From Terrisporobacter sp. (lineage in GTDB: Bacteria > Bacillota_A > Clostridia > Peptostreptococcales > Peptostreptococcaceae): a stretch of DNA of 64,000 nt. The first letter of the stretch is position 1. Each line of letters starts with the position of its first letter. This document shows, in pieces, positions 34,489 through 43,845 of this stretch. The notes under the pieces were generated by a model. That model made no database searches. It saw only the letters and a list, made by a program, of their open reading frames with translations, and was not told where the DNA came from. The position numbers and the translations under genes are program-made. The stretch is from NCBI GenBank assembly GCA_029851945.1, contig JARKUZ010000092.1, positions 1-64,000 on the forward strand, in the 5' to 3' direction.

Positions 34489-35031
34489 TTATATTTTATC
34501 TATAAGATTATTAAACAACTCTTTATATCTATTTTCAACATCTTTAAAATCAGTAAATTTAAAAGCAGGCTTACTAACTAATTCAACTTTATCAACATTT
34601 ACCTCTTCATTCATATAATGTATAAATTCATTGTAAAGTAGAGCATTGTCAATAAAGTGTACTAATTTTAATTCATCATCATTTAAATCTTCCTCTAAGA
34701 AAACTCTATAAATAAAAGTCTGTAATTTCTCTTCTATTTCTAGATACTGACTTAAGTGTTTTTTCACTGGTCTAATAATATCAGACATATAGGCCTCACT
34801 TGCATCGTGTAGTAAACATGCAAGAGCAACTCTATTACTATATCCTCTTGCTATCGCTTCTTCGCAACAGAAAATACTATGCTGTCCTACAGAATAAAAC
34901 TCAGGGAAATGACCATTGGCTCTAGACATAAGTGATAGAGCATGGGCAATATCATCTACCAATATATCCTCTTTTTTAGGATTTAATGGAGCAAATTTAA
35001 CCTTTGAAAATGTTGTAATGTAATCTGACAT
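34489..35031 (-). CDS. HD-domain phosphohydrolase (YfbR-like)
   Basis: 180 residues from the ATG at 35031, behind GGGAGGAG (a start five codons upstream would place that site inside the gene). HD motif: YSVGQHSIFCCEEAI (about 45-59), then CLLHDASEAYMSD (about 73-85), metal-binding His and Asp. YfbR-type enzymes remove phosphate from deoxynucleoside 5'-monophosphates; other HD hydrolases are possible. Monocistronic. Confidence 0.8.
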   Translation of the reverse strand: MSDYITTFSKVKFAPLNPKKEDILVDDIAHALSLMSRANGHFPEFYSVGQHSIFCCEEAIARGYSNRVALACLLHDASEAYMSDIIRPVKKHLSQYLEIEEKLQTFIYRVFLEEDLNDDELKLVHFIDNALLYNEFIHYMNEEVNVDKVELVSKPAFKFTDFKDVENRYKELFNNLIDKI

Positions 35032-35104
35032 AAAAACTCCTCCCATTTATATAACTAGATTTAATTATATAATATAGAATTAATATGTCAATATTACCTA
35101 ATTT

Positions 35105-36436
35105 CTATAAGAACATAGCTCCTATTGTTCCAAATATTAACAATGGTATATTATAATGAAGGAATGTAGGAACACAAGTATCCCATATATGGTCATGTTG
35201 TTTATCAGCATTTAAACCTGAAGTAGGTCCAAGGGTACTGTCAGAAGCAGGGGAACCAGCATCACCTAAAGCACCAGCAACACCGACCAATAAGATAATA
35301 GCAGGAACACTAAATCCTAGACTTATTCCTAAAGGACAATATATAGTAGCGATTATTGGTAAAGTACCAAATGAACTTCCAATCCCTATAGTAACTAAAA
35401 GACCTACAAGTAACATAAGTAAAGCGGCAAGAAGTTTGTTATCACCAACTATAGACGAAACAGATAAAACTAAAGATTCTACAGCACCAGTTTCTCTTAA
35501 AACGTTACCGTATCCAGCAGCAACGAGCATAATAAATGCAATAAGACCCATCATTTTAACTCCGCCATCTACTAAATCATCTATATCACTGAATTTAATA
35601 GCTCTAGTTATAAATAGTACAATAATTGAACAAAGACCACCAAGAGGAAGTGAACCAGTAACTATTTGAACAGCAAAAGCAGTAATGGCACCAAGCAAAG
35701 CACACCAATGTTTAGTAGTCATCTTCTCATCGGCAATATCATTAACCTCCCTATCTGAATCAAGGCTACATTCTAGACCTTCAATAGGTAAATCTTTATA
35801 CTCTCTAGGTTTTCTATAAGAAATGAAAACAGCAATTAATAGACCTAAGAACATACCAATACCAGCAATCCACATAACACTAGTAACCATATCAGTAGTA
35901 CATTCAATGCCATTAGCAATCATTTGATCTCTAATAATATTTTGGAAAATAAGACCAAATCCAACTGGGATAACGATATAAGGTGTCTTAAGACCAAAAG
36001 TTAAAGCACAAGCTACAGCCCTTCTATTTATTTTTAGTTTATTCATAAGTCCTAACAAAGATGGAATCAAAATTGGAATGAAAGCAATATGTACTGGTAT
36101 AAGATTTTGCGAAAAACATGATATTATAGCAATTAATAAGATTAGTGTAATTTTTTTACCTTTAACAATTTTAGCAATTTTTCTAGCAAGTATAGAAGCG
36201 AGTCCTGTTTTACTTACTGCTACAGCTAGGGCACCAAGTAAAATATAACTTAAAGCAGTTTCAGCATTACCACTCATGCCTCCAATTAAAATAGACATTG
36301 AGTCACCAACTGACATTCCAGAAGTAACACCTGCAACTATTGCTGCTATTAAGATAGATAAGAATACATTAAATTTAAGTAAACACAGTACTATCATAAC
36401 AACAATAGAAATAACAACCGGATTTAATAAAATCAT
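35105..36436 (-). CDS. Na+/H+ antiporter-family permease (YuiF-like)
   Basis: 443 residues, about eleven helices. N-terminal NPVVISIVVMIVLCLLKFNV, then ISCFSQNLIPVHIAFIPILI (about 104-123) and GVAGALGDAGSPASDSTLGP (about 383-402), typical of the Na_H_antiporter family related to B. subtilis YuiF, some members of which carry amino acids. A GGGGGA site precedes the ATG. Substrate not determinable. Confidence 0.8.
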   Translation of the reverse strand: MILLNPVVISIVVMIVLCLLKFNVFLSILIAAIVAGVTSGMSVGDSMSILIGGMSGNAETALSYILLGALAVAVSKTGLASILARKIAKIVKGKKITLILLIAIISCFSQNLIPVHIAFIPILIPSLLGLMNKLKINRRAVACALTFGLKTPYIVIPVGFGLIFQNIIRDQMIANGIECTTDMVTSVMWIAGIGMFLGLLIAVFISYRKPREYKDLPIEGLECSLDSDREVNDIADEKMTTKHWCALLGAITAFAVQIVTGSLPLGGLCSIIVLFITRAIKFSDIDDLVDGGVKMMGLIAFIMLVAAGYGNVLRETGAVESLVLSVSSIVGDNKLLAALLMLLVGLLVTIGIGSSFGTLPIIATIYCPLGISLGFSVPAIILLVGVAGALGDAGSPASDSTLGPTSGLNADKQHDHIWDTCVPTFLHYNIPLLIFGTIGAMFL

Positions 36437-36563
36437 TGTAAAATCCCCCTTTTTTTAATTAGTATGAAATATTTAATTTTTCAGAAAAATATATAGTTAC
36501 TATATAATAAATATATGCCAAAAAATGGTATATATTTATTATAGATGAATTTATTATAAAAAT

Positions 36564-37424
36564 CTATTCAATTTCTAACTCTTCTTTTTTTGAATCCATT
36601 ATCTCATAGTATTTTTTCAAATCTTTTTCAGCTTTAGATATACGTTGTTCCAAGTTTTCTTCATAAATATCTTCATATAAAAAATGTTCTATTCTAATGG
36701 AAGTATCATCTGAATTTGGTGTTCCTTCCTCGTTTCTAGGCTTTTCTAAAGTAAAATCTATGGCATAGAAACGTATATTTTCTTCATCTAATATATTTTT
36801 TATATTAAGGAGAATTTCGCTGGCCTTATTTACTGTAATTTCTTTATCTTCAGCATAAAAAATAATATGACTTGCTTTTTTACCCATTTCATACATATCA
36901 TAATCTTTGTCTAGCTCTAATTTTTTTCCCTCAATTCCATAAATAGGATAAGTAAGTCCATTATCTTTATTAATTTCTAAATTTTCTTTTAAATTTTCTA
37001 TGTCCATTATTTCACCAAAATTTATTTCACTTTCATATGGAAAATCCTTACTATCAAAGACTTTTTCCACCTTAGAACTATAACTTTCGTTTATTCTATT
37101 GAAAGTATTATATCTATCAACTACATCATTTTCATAAGAGTCATAAGTTATTTTTCCAAAAGATGATAGAGATAAATAAAAGTGAGTATCTTTACTTGTA
37201 GGTGATTTTACTTCAATATCATAAGTTCCAGTTTTAAAATTATAAAATGCACCTGATATATTTAAATCCATATTAGAATAGTTTTTTTCAATATATTCTT
37301 TTGCTGAATTGTTTGCAATAGTTTTAGATATGGGATTACCTAATAATCCATTGGCAAACCACATAACACCTATAATTAATAAAAAGGAAGTTATACCTGC
37401 ACATATTTTCGTTGATTTTTTCAT
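36564..37424 (-). CDS. Membrane-anchored protein in the sigma/anti-sigma operon (YfjL-like)
   Basis: 286 residues from ATG 37424, preceded by AAAGGAG; a longer reading would overlap the upstream gene. One N-terminal helix (about 7-26) and a large extracytoplasmic domain. The early segment IANNSAKEYIEKNYSNMDLN and GTYDIEVKSPTSKDTHFYLS resembles YfjL-like proteins. It begins 1 base after the anti-sigma gene's stop, so it is likely cotranscribed. Function unknown. Confidence 0.65.
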   Translation of the reverse strand: MKKSTKICAGITSFLLIIGVMWFANGLLGNPISKTIANNSAKEYIEKNYSNMDLNISGAFYNFKTGTYDIEVKSPTSKDTHFYLSLSSFGKITYDSYENDVVDRYNTFNRINESYSSKVEKVFDSKDFPYESEINFGEIMDIENLKENLEINKDNGLTYPIYGIEGKKLELDKDYDMYEMGKKASHIIFYAEDKEITVNKASEILLNIKNILDEENIRFYAIDFTLEKPRNEEGTPNSDDTSIRIEHFLYEDIYEENLEQRISKAEKDLKKYYEIMDSKKEELEIE

Positions 37425-37425
37425 A

Positions 37426-37995
37426 TTATTTATTCTCCTTTCTAAAGGCAATATAAAGTAAAAATGCAATTAAAACACCAAGAGCACAAAGTCCACTATA
37501 AATACTAGCCCACATAGCTGGAGCTGTTATAAATGAAGCTATCTGAGATTTATCAAATAAACCTTCCATGATGTATTTAATAAAATGATATAAATATGTA
37601 AAAATAAACATAGCTATAACCACAAGATATGATTTTCTTCTAAGTGTAAAGTAGCTTAGTGATCCAATTAGAGGCATAATCAAAATATTGTAAAACATAA
37701 ATTGGCTTTCTGTAAGAATTACACCTATAAATGAGCCAATCACAACTAGTGTAATAGCCACAAGTATAAGTTGATTTTTTATTTTAGAAATAATTTTTTT
37801 ATCATTCATTTTTTCATTTTTACTTATATTTTTATTTTGGATTGTATTTTCAATTTCCATTTGGGAAAATAATTCTCTACATTTATTACACTCATGAGTA
37901 TGTGTCATGACAGCATTATAACTATCTTCGCTGGCTACATTATCCTTAACTAAGGGAATTAAATCCATACAAATATCACATGAGATTTTATTCAT
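37426..37995 (-). CDS. Anti-sigma factor with zinc-finger-type N-terminus
   Basis: 189 residues. The cytosolic N-terminal domain has MNKISCDICMDLIPLVKDN and HTHECNKCRELF (about 32-43), the His-x3-Cys-x2-Cys ZAS pattern of anti-sigma proteins. Four hydrophobic helices follow (about 75-185). It would bind the sigma factor at the membrane and release it on an envelope signal. Overlaps the sigma gene by 8 bases. Confidence 0.8.
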   Translation of the reverse strand: MNKISCDICMDLIPLVKDNVASEDSYNAVMTHTHECNKCRELFSQMEIENTIQNKNISKNEKMNDKKIISKIKNQLILVAITLVVIGSFIGVILTESQFMFYNILIMPLIGSLSYFTLRRKSYLVVIAMFIFTYLYHFIKYIMEGLFDKSQIASFITAPAMWASIYSGLCALGVLIAFLLYIAFRKENK

Positions 37996-38484
37996 AGTCG
38001 TCTGCCTCCTTTGCTAAAATATTTTTGATTTTCTTTTTAGTACGATGATCTATTACTCTTGCAGAGCTTTCAGATATATTATGCTTTTTTCCTATTTCAA
38101 AATAAGAATATCCCTCTATTCTCATAAGAATAATATCCTTTGTTCTAGGTGATTCATTATCAAGTAAATTAAGTATTTTATTAGAAAGTTCTTTTTTTAT
38201 AATAGAATTATCTAAATCACACTCACTTAAGAGGTAATTATAAGATAAGTCATCTAGGGATATAGTAGGCTTTTCTTTTCTTAAATGTTCATACCACTTG
38301 TTCCTTGCAATGGAAAATAGCCAAGTTTTAATAGTTGATTTTCCTTTAAATTTATGTAATGACTTTAATGCACCTAAAAAAGTTTCAGACACTAAGTCTT
38401 CTGAAAGAGAAACATCATGTGTTAAACTTACAAGATATTTAAATACATCTTGCTTATATTCTTCGTATATTTTTTTAGTAACAT
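37988..38484 (-). CDS. ECF-type RNA polymerase sigma factor, apparently frameshifted in a poly-A run
   Basis: The frame from 38392 encodes 134 residues with part of region 2 (TIKTWLFSIARNKWYEHLRK) and region 4 (IILMRIEGYSYFEIGKKHNI). The missing region 2.1 is present upstream in the same frame (EEYKQDVFKYLVSLTHDVSL) but has no start. The only good start is ATG 38484 behind AAAGGAG; it enters the correct frame only if the A7 run (38470-38476, T on plus) is read as A8. Full product would be about 165 residues. Either slippage, phase variation, mutation or an assembly error. Confidence 0.8.
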
Positions 38485-38571
38485 AAATCTCCTTTCATAA
38501 TATTAGTGATAAAAAAATCTTTTTCGTTACATTATTTTAAAAAATATTTTTCTTAAGTAAAATTTACCATA

Positions 38572-38601
38572 AAAAAGGGCCTATAAAAATAGGTCCTTTT
38601 A
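38572..38601. terminator. Terminator after the 38618 HAD gene (minus)
   Basis: AAAAGGGCCTAT pairs with ATAGGTCCTTTT; it lies between the HAD gene and the sigma operon promoter. Confidence 0.75.
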
Positions 38602-38617
38602 CTATAGATGTTTTATT

Positions 38618-39436
38618 TTATCTTTCATCTAATATGAATTTTTTAATTACATGAGCAACACCATCTTCATCATTAGAAAGAGTAGTGTAATCAGCTATAT
38701 CTTTTATTTCATCACTAGCATTTCCCATAGCTACCCCAAGTCCAGCATATTCTATCATGTGTTTGTCATTTCCAGCATCACCAACACAGATAACTTCTTC
38801 TTGTTTTATACCAAGTTCTTTAGCTAAAAGTTCTATACCAGCACCTTTATTAGCTTTTGGATTTAAGAATTCTAAAAACGAAGGCGTACTTCTTACTATA
38901 GTATATTTTTCAAAATAACTCTTTGGGATTTTCTTTATACATTCATCTATTATTTCTGGATGATCTATCATCATAAATTTAGACATGGCAATATCTTTTG
39001 GAACTTCCTCAAGAGTAGTTGAATTTAAGTGAGCTCCTGTTAAGTAACATTCAAGTATAGTGTAATCACTTATATCTTTATTAAATGTGTAAACAGTTTT
39101 TGTATCATAGAAATGACTTCTAGAACCAAGCTCCAAACTTAAATTATATAAATCAACTAAGTCATCATATCCTAGGGTTAAGTGAGATACAGGATTTTTA
39201 GTAAAAGTATCTTGAACAAGAGCACCATTGAAAGTTGCAGCATAGTCACCTGATTCTTTAAGATTAAGTTCTTCTAAGAATTTTTCAACACCTTTTAATG
39301 GTCTCCCAGTACATAAAACTACCTTAACACCTTTTTTCTTAGCTTCTTGCACAGCATTTTTTACACCTTCTGTTAGTTGATGTGAACTATTTATTAAAGT
39401 TCCATCTATATCTAGTGCTATTAATTTGTAATTCAT
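38618..39436 (-). CDS. Cof/YidA-type HAD phosphatase
   Basis: 272 residues from ATG 39436 (GGGAGGAAC is its ribosome site). Motif I ALDIDGTLIN (about 6-15), motif II LCTGRP (about 43-48), Lys in NKGAGIELL (about 198-206), and CVGDAGNDKHMIEYAG near 219-234. It dephosphorylates sugar phosphates or related compounds. Monocistronic. Confidence 0.9.
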   Translation of the reverse strand: MNYKLIALDIDGTLINSSHQLTEGVKNAVQEAKKKGVKVVLCTGRPLKGVEKFLEELNLKESGDYAATFNGALVQDTFTKNPVSHLTLGYDDLVDLYNLSLELGSRSHFYDTKTVYTFNKDISDYTILECYLTGAHLNSTTLEEVPKDIAMSKFMMIDHPEIIDECIKKIPKSYFEKYTIVRSTPSFLEFLNPKANKGAGIELLAKELGIKQEEVICVGDAGNDKHMIEYAGLGVAMGNASDEIKDIADYTTLSNDEDGVAHVIKKFILDER

Positions 39437-39725
39437 TTTGTTCCTCCCCAAGTTAGAATTTAAAACTATTAATATAATTGTAGTTGATAGATATATTTAT
39501 AAATGATATATCAACATAAAATTATAAGGGTTATTTTTAGAATTAGTCAATACTTATGAATTTATATCATAATTTAAATAAATTTTTTATTATATTTTTG
39601 TATAAATTATATATTGCGGAAAAAGTAGAAAATTGTATTTTTTTATGTAACAAATTAACGGATAAATAATACTATATATCAAGGGCAATCTTAAAGGTTG
39701 TCCAATTAAAAGGAGATGAATTATT

Positions 39726-40139
39726 ATGTATGATATGGATAATAGATATTGTAATGGATGGGATGAAGAACAAGACTGGAACGATAATTGGGACGATAAA
39801 AAGAAAGAAAAATGTGATATAGACAGCAAATGTTGCCAAGGATTTGTTAAGGAGGAATTTAGTATAAAAGCAACTGCTACATCTGGTAATGGAACAGAAG
39901 TCTATAGAAATTCTGCTAATCTAACTGTAACTGGAACAGTAATATTAACAAATTTAGGACAAAGAAACATTACTTTCGTTGTAGATAATTTACAAAAAAT
40001 TGTACCTCCAAATGGAATGGCGGCACTTACAGCAACTAATATAGATCATGTAACAATAAGTACTCAACAAGGTACTGCAAGAGCACTACTTTGCTTTGAT
40101 ATCCAAGTTCCATCACCTGCTTTTAAATGCTGTCAATAA
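39726..40139 (+). CDS. Candidate endospore appendage protein (S-Ena/DUF3992-like)
   Basis: 137 residues. A charged, Trp- and Asp-rich N-terminus (1-35) contains C9 and C30, followed by KCCQ (C36, C37). Then comes a single beta-jellyroll-like domain (about 42-128) with GTVILTNLGQRNITFVV, VPPNGMAALTATNI and LLCFDI (C123), ending FKCC (C135, C136). Paired Cys at both ends plus a jellyroll is the design of Bacillus Ena fibre subunits, which crosslink end to end. AAAGGAGATGA precedes the ATG. The jellyroll match is by pattern, so the family is probable, not certain. Confidence 0.55.
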   Translation: MYDMDNRYCNGWDEEQDWNDNWDDKKKEKCDIDSKCCQGFVKEEFSIKATATSGNGTEVYRNSANLTVTGTVILTNLGQRNITFVVDNLQKIVPPNGMAALTATNIDHVTISTQQGTARALLCFDIQVPSPAFKCCQ

Positions 40140-40150
40140 TCTGATTGATT

Positions 40151-40187
40151 TTCATCATGTAGTTGGCAATTGCCAACAGGTGGTGAA
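40151..40187 (+). repeat. Hairpin after the Ena-like gene
   Basis: Inner arm GTTGGCAATTGCCAAC is self-complementary, extended by TTCA/TGAA-type pairs. The T run after it is weak. The remaining stretch to 40428 shows nothing else that I can support. Confidence 0.45.
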
Positions 40188-40428
40188 TAAAAATCTTAGG
40201 TCATCAAACAAAGTAATAGTATAATATTATTCTAGGCGGAGAATTATTCTCTGCCTTTTATTATTAAAAATATTATGAACCTTAAACTATGATTATTGTA
40301 GTATTCAGTATTAATATTTATAAATTTACTTGATATAATTAATAAAAATTCATAATAATTATAGTATAATTTAAAGAAGAAAGTATAAAATAGTATTTCA
40401 ATATATTAGATTAAAGGCGGTGATTATT

Positions 40429-40646
40429 ATGGATATAGTAATAGATATATTTGTAGCTATTGCAGACTTTATTTTGACTATGTTTGCAGGTGATGATGTC
40501 CAAAAAATTTCAAAATTTTTAAAGAGAAAAGGATTAATGAGAAATTAAAAGAGAATCTTAATAGTATATTTTCAGGTAGTGAAGAGGATCTAAATTATAT
40601 TGAAAGAGAAAATATAAAACTTATAAGAGATATAGACAAAAAATAA
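40429..40646 (+). pseudogene. Small gene split by a frameshift
   Basis: GGCGGTGATTATT precedes ATG 40429. The first frame gives MDIVIDIFVAIADFILTMFA, then KISKFLKRKG and stops at 40548. A second frame, from the same place on, reads KEKINEKLKENLNSIFSGSE and ends DIDKK at 40646. A one-base change near 40515-40530 would join them into about 72 residues: a membrane helix followed by a charged helical tail. Family unknown. Confidence 0.5.
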
Positions 40647-40660
40647 ATCATTTCACAATA

Positions 40661-40694
40661 AAAGATATGAGTATCTACTCATATCTTTTTTAGC
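40661..40694. terminator. Bidirectional terminator
   Basis: AAAGATATGAGTA pairs perfectly with TACTCATATCTTT around TC, with T runs on the plus strand. It separates the split gene from the convergent regulator at 40720. Confidence 0.85.
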
Positions 40695-40719
40695 ATTAGG
40701 GTAACCTACATAAGAACTA

Positions 40720-41445
40720 TTAGACTCTAGAAAATAGGTCCTCCAATAGATTTATACTATCACCATAAAAAGTTGTAAACTCCTCATTTTTACTATCTGC
40801 TATATTACTAACAGGTATAGAAAAAGCCACATCAGACATAACACTAATACTACTATTAGAATCTGATGTTATAGATATAATATCCCCTCCAAGACTAGAT
40901 AATTGTTCAATTTTCCTAATACATGCGAAATTTTCACCTGATTTGGAGATTACTATTAAGGTAGGATCGTGATCTTTTTCATGTACTATGGGTATTTCTA
41001 GACCATGCAATAATATAACATTATACTTTTTCACTAAAAGTTTTCTATGTATGTATCCAGTTACAAATTCACAAAATCCCTCTCCATATAGATAAATATA
41101 CTTATTCTTATTTAAATATTTTTTAGATAACTCATTAAAATCAGCTAAAGGATTTTTTGAACTCCATAAAAAACCGTTTTCATTGTCGCTGTTATTATCC
41201 AAAGTGTATGATGTCATTCTTTTAATATCAAAAATTAACTCATTATATCCACTGTATCCAAGTTTCTTGGCTAACCTAATAATAGATGCTGTAGAAGTAA
41301 AGTTTGATTTTGCAAGCTGTCTTATACCTTCTTTTTTTATTTTTTCCGGGTTTGCAAATATGTACTCAAGTACTTTTACTTCTGAATCTGATAAATTTTG
41401 ATTTTTAAAGATTCTCCCAACATGAAATGTTTTGTTCATAGACAT
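40720..41445 (-). CDS. MurR/RpiR-family transcriptional regulator
   Basis: 241 residues. N-terminal helix-turn-helix (about 15-75: LSDSEVKVLEYIFANPEKIK, KSNFTSTASIIRLAKKLGYS) and a C-terminal SIS sugar-phosphate domain (about 105-235) with the ligand loop SKSGENFACIRKI. It is transcribed away from the PTS/GH4 operon, so it probably controls it in response to a phospho-sugar, like GlvR. Confidence 0.85.
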   Translation of the reverse strand: MSMNKTFHVGRIFKNQNLSDSEVKVLEYIFANPEKIKKEGIRQLAKSNFTSTASIIRLAKKLGYSGYNELIFDIKRMTSYTLDNNSDNENGFLWSSKNPLADFNELSKKYLNKNKYIYLYGEGFCEFVTGYIHRKLLVKKYNVILLHGLEIPIVHEKDHDPTLIVISKSGENFACIRKIEQLSSLGGDIISITSDSNSSISVMSDVAFSIPVSNIADSKNEEFTTFYGDSINLLEDLFSRV

Positions 41446-41616
41446 CCCCTTTCTAAATTTTAATATTCAATATATGAAATTATTATATCATAAAGCATTT
41501 ATATTTTGAAACATGTTACACTATTATACATATGTTACAAAAGTCGCTTTAAGTATATTAATGTTGTACGAAAGGATATATACTTTAAATATACTTAAGA
41601 AAAGGGGGGAAACGAT

Positions 41617-42393
41617 ATTAAAAGACTAATTATTAACGCAGATGATTTTGGATATTCTAACGCTGTAAACTTAGGAATAGTTAAGAGTCATATTAAAGGT
41701 GTTTTAACATCAACAACATTAATGGCAAACATGTCAGGTACAGAACATGCAGTTGAATTATCTAAACAAATTCCTACTTTGGCAGTAGGGGTACACTTAT
41801 CCTTAACCTGTGGAAAACCTATTTTAGGTAAGAAAGTAAGTTCATTAATTAGTGAGGATGGGAACTTTTATAAGTTAAGTGATTTTGAAAATGAAAGTGT
41901 AGAAATTGATAAAAATGAACTTTATGATGAGTGGAAAACTCAAATTGAAAAATTATATTCACTTGGAGTTAAGCTAAGCCACATTGATTCCCATCATCAT
42001 ATACATACATTTGAACAAACATCTGAAATAGCAAAAACACTTTCTAAAGAATATGATTTGCCAATTAGAAACTGCAATAGAGCAACAAATAAGGATGATA
42101 TAAATTTTTTAGACCTATGTAATTACGAACCAATTAGAGACATGTCTATCAAGTATATGTCAGCTAGAGAAAAATGTTTTAAAGTTATAGAATCAAATAT
42201 AATTAAAAATATTGAATTTGAAAAAAGCGAGGCAATGTGTCATCCTGCATTTATAGACAGTTATTTACTAGAGGGTTCATCTTTCAATATTCCGAGAATA
42301 AGAGAAGTAGATGTACTATGTGATTCGTATATGAGAGAACTTATAAATAAATATGATATAGAGCTTTGCAATTACAATAATATACACGATTAA
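41617..42393 (+). CDS. ChbG/YdjC-family carbohydrate deacetylase with apparent ATT start
   Basis: 258 residues if begun at ATT 41617. Family-conserved sequence LIINADDFGYSNAVNLGIVK is coded from the first codons on, with catalytic and metal Asp at 9-10; SHIDSHHHIH near 122 supplies His ligands. No ATG, GTG or TTG occurs in frame between the upstream stop at 41596 and ATG 41722, and starting there would delete the active site. GGGGGGA at 41604-41610 sits 6 bases before the ATT. ChbG enzymes remove acetyl groups from chitobiose-type sugars. First gene of the PTS operon. Confidence 0.85.
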   Translation: MKRLIINADDFGYSNAVNLGIVKSHIKGVLTSTTLMANMSGTEHAVELSKQIPTLAVGVHLSLTCGKPILGKKVSSLISEDGNFYKLSDFENESVEIDKNELYDEWKTQIEKLYSLGVKLSHIDSHHHIHTFEQTSEIAKTLSKEYDLPIRNCNRATNKDDINFLDLCNYEPIRDMSIKYMSAREKCFKVIESNIIKNIEFEKSEAMCHPAFIDSYLLEGSSFNIPRIREVDVLCDSYMRELINKYDIELCNYNNIHD

Positions 42394-42407
42394 AGGGGGA
42401 TACTATT

Positions 42408-43844
42408 TTGTCTAATTCACTTCGATTAGTAAGTAATCAATTATCTAAGCTAGGAAAAGCAATGCTTATTCCAGTTGTTGCTATGCCAGTGGCAGGTCTT
42501 TTATCTAGACTTGGGCAACCGGATTTATTAAATTTAGACATATTAAAAATTGCATCAGATGTTATATTTGGAAATTTAGATTTATTATTTGCTGTTGGAT
42601 GTATACTTGCATACACAAAAAGTAAAGATAAATCATCAGCAGTTTTAGCAGGAGTGCTTTCAGTTATGGTATTCAGGCAAGCGCTTACATACTTAAATGA
42701 AAGTATTAGCATGGGAGTATTTGGAGGTATAGTATCAGGTATAAGTACTGCTATTATATATAACTACAGTAAAAATTGGAAAGTTCCTAGTATGTTTTCT
42801 TTCTTTGCAGGTGAGAAATTAGCAATAACTTTAGGTCCAATATTTTCACTTGTTTTAGCAGGAGTATTTAGTTTTATATGGCCACCAATAGAAGCAGGAT
42901 TAGATGCTTTTGCAATAGGCCTAGGATCTATGGGTATTTTTGGGATATTTTTATTTGGATTCTTAAATCGTATTCTAATACCAACTGGTTTACACCATGT
43001 TTTTAATGCTTATATATATTATGAATTAGGTAGTTACACGACAGCAAATGGAACAGTAGTAACAGGAGAAATGACAAGATTTTTAGCAGGAGATCCAAGT
43101 GCAGGAGCATTTTTAGTAATGTTTTATGTAATTATGGTATTTGGGATACCTGGTATAGCTGCTGCAATGTATAAAACAGCACGCCCAGAAAATAAAGAAG
43201 AAGTAAAAGGATTAGCAAATAGTGGTGCATTAACTTCAATAGTTGCAGGAGTAACAGAACCAATTGAATTTTCATTCATGTTTACATCTCCACTTTTATA
43301 TTTTATACATTCAGTATTTACAGGTTTAGCAGGGGCAATATTATACTTATTTAATTCAAGACTTGGATTTGCATTTGGATTTAATATTATAGACTTAACT
43401 CTAAACTGGAAAATGGGTAATAACGTGATTTATATAATACCTGTAGGTATAGCATTCTTCTTCTTATACTACTTTACTTTTAAGACAATTATTCTTAAAA
43501 AGGATATAAAAACTCCAGGAAGAAGTGAAAGTGTAACTGAATCTATAGATGAAAAAGAATTAAAATTATCTCATTCAAATTATTCATATATGGCAAAAAA
43601 ATTATTACAAAATGTTGGTGGAGTTGAAAATATAGTTAATGCTGAAAATTGTGTTACAAGAATGCGTTTAGAAATAAGAGATATAAACTTAATAAATGAA
43701 GATAACATAAAGAAAACAGGTGCAAAAGGCGTAATAAAAGTAAATCAAAATAATATACAAATTATAATAGGTACAGAAGTAGTTCATGTAATGAAAGAGT
43801 TTAATGCATTATTAAGTGAATTCGCAAGTGAGGGAGGCAAATAA
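42408..43844 (+). CDS. PTS transporter EIICB, maltose/glucose superfamily
   Basis: 478 residues. EIIC domain (about 1-360, ten helices) with GVTEPIEFSFMF (about 282-293), the signature loop. The EIIB domain (about 395-470) has phospho-acceptor Cys in NAENCVTRMRLE. No EIIA is attached, so a separate EIIA-Glc is needed. It imports and phosphorylates an alpha-glucoside-like sugar, as in GlvC/MalX. Lies 14 bases after the deacetylase. Confidence 0.9.
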   Translation: MSNSLRLVSNQLSKLGKAMLIPVVAMPVAGLLSRLGQPDLLNLDILKIASDVIFGNLDLLFAVGCILAYTKSKDKSSAVLAGVLSVMVFRQALTYLNESISMGVFGGIVSGISTAIIYNYSKNWKVPSMFSFFAGEKLAITLGPIFSLVLAGVFSFIWPPIEAGLDAFAIGLGSMGIFGIFLFGFLNRILIPTGLHHVFNAYIYYELGSYTTANGTVVTGEMTRFLAGDPSAGAFLVMFYVIMVFGIPGIAAAMYKTARPENKEEVKGLANSGALTSIVAGVTEPIEFSFMFTSPLLYFIHSVFTGLAGAILYLFNSRLGFAFGFNIIDLTLNWKMGNNVIYIIPVGIAFFFLYYFTFKTIILKKDIKTPGRSESVTESIDEKELKLSHSNYSYMAKKLLQNVGGVENIVNAENCVTRMRLEIRDINLINEDNIKKTGAKGVIKVNQNNIQIIIGTEVVHVMKEFNALLSEFASEGGK

Positions 43845-43845
43845 T

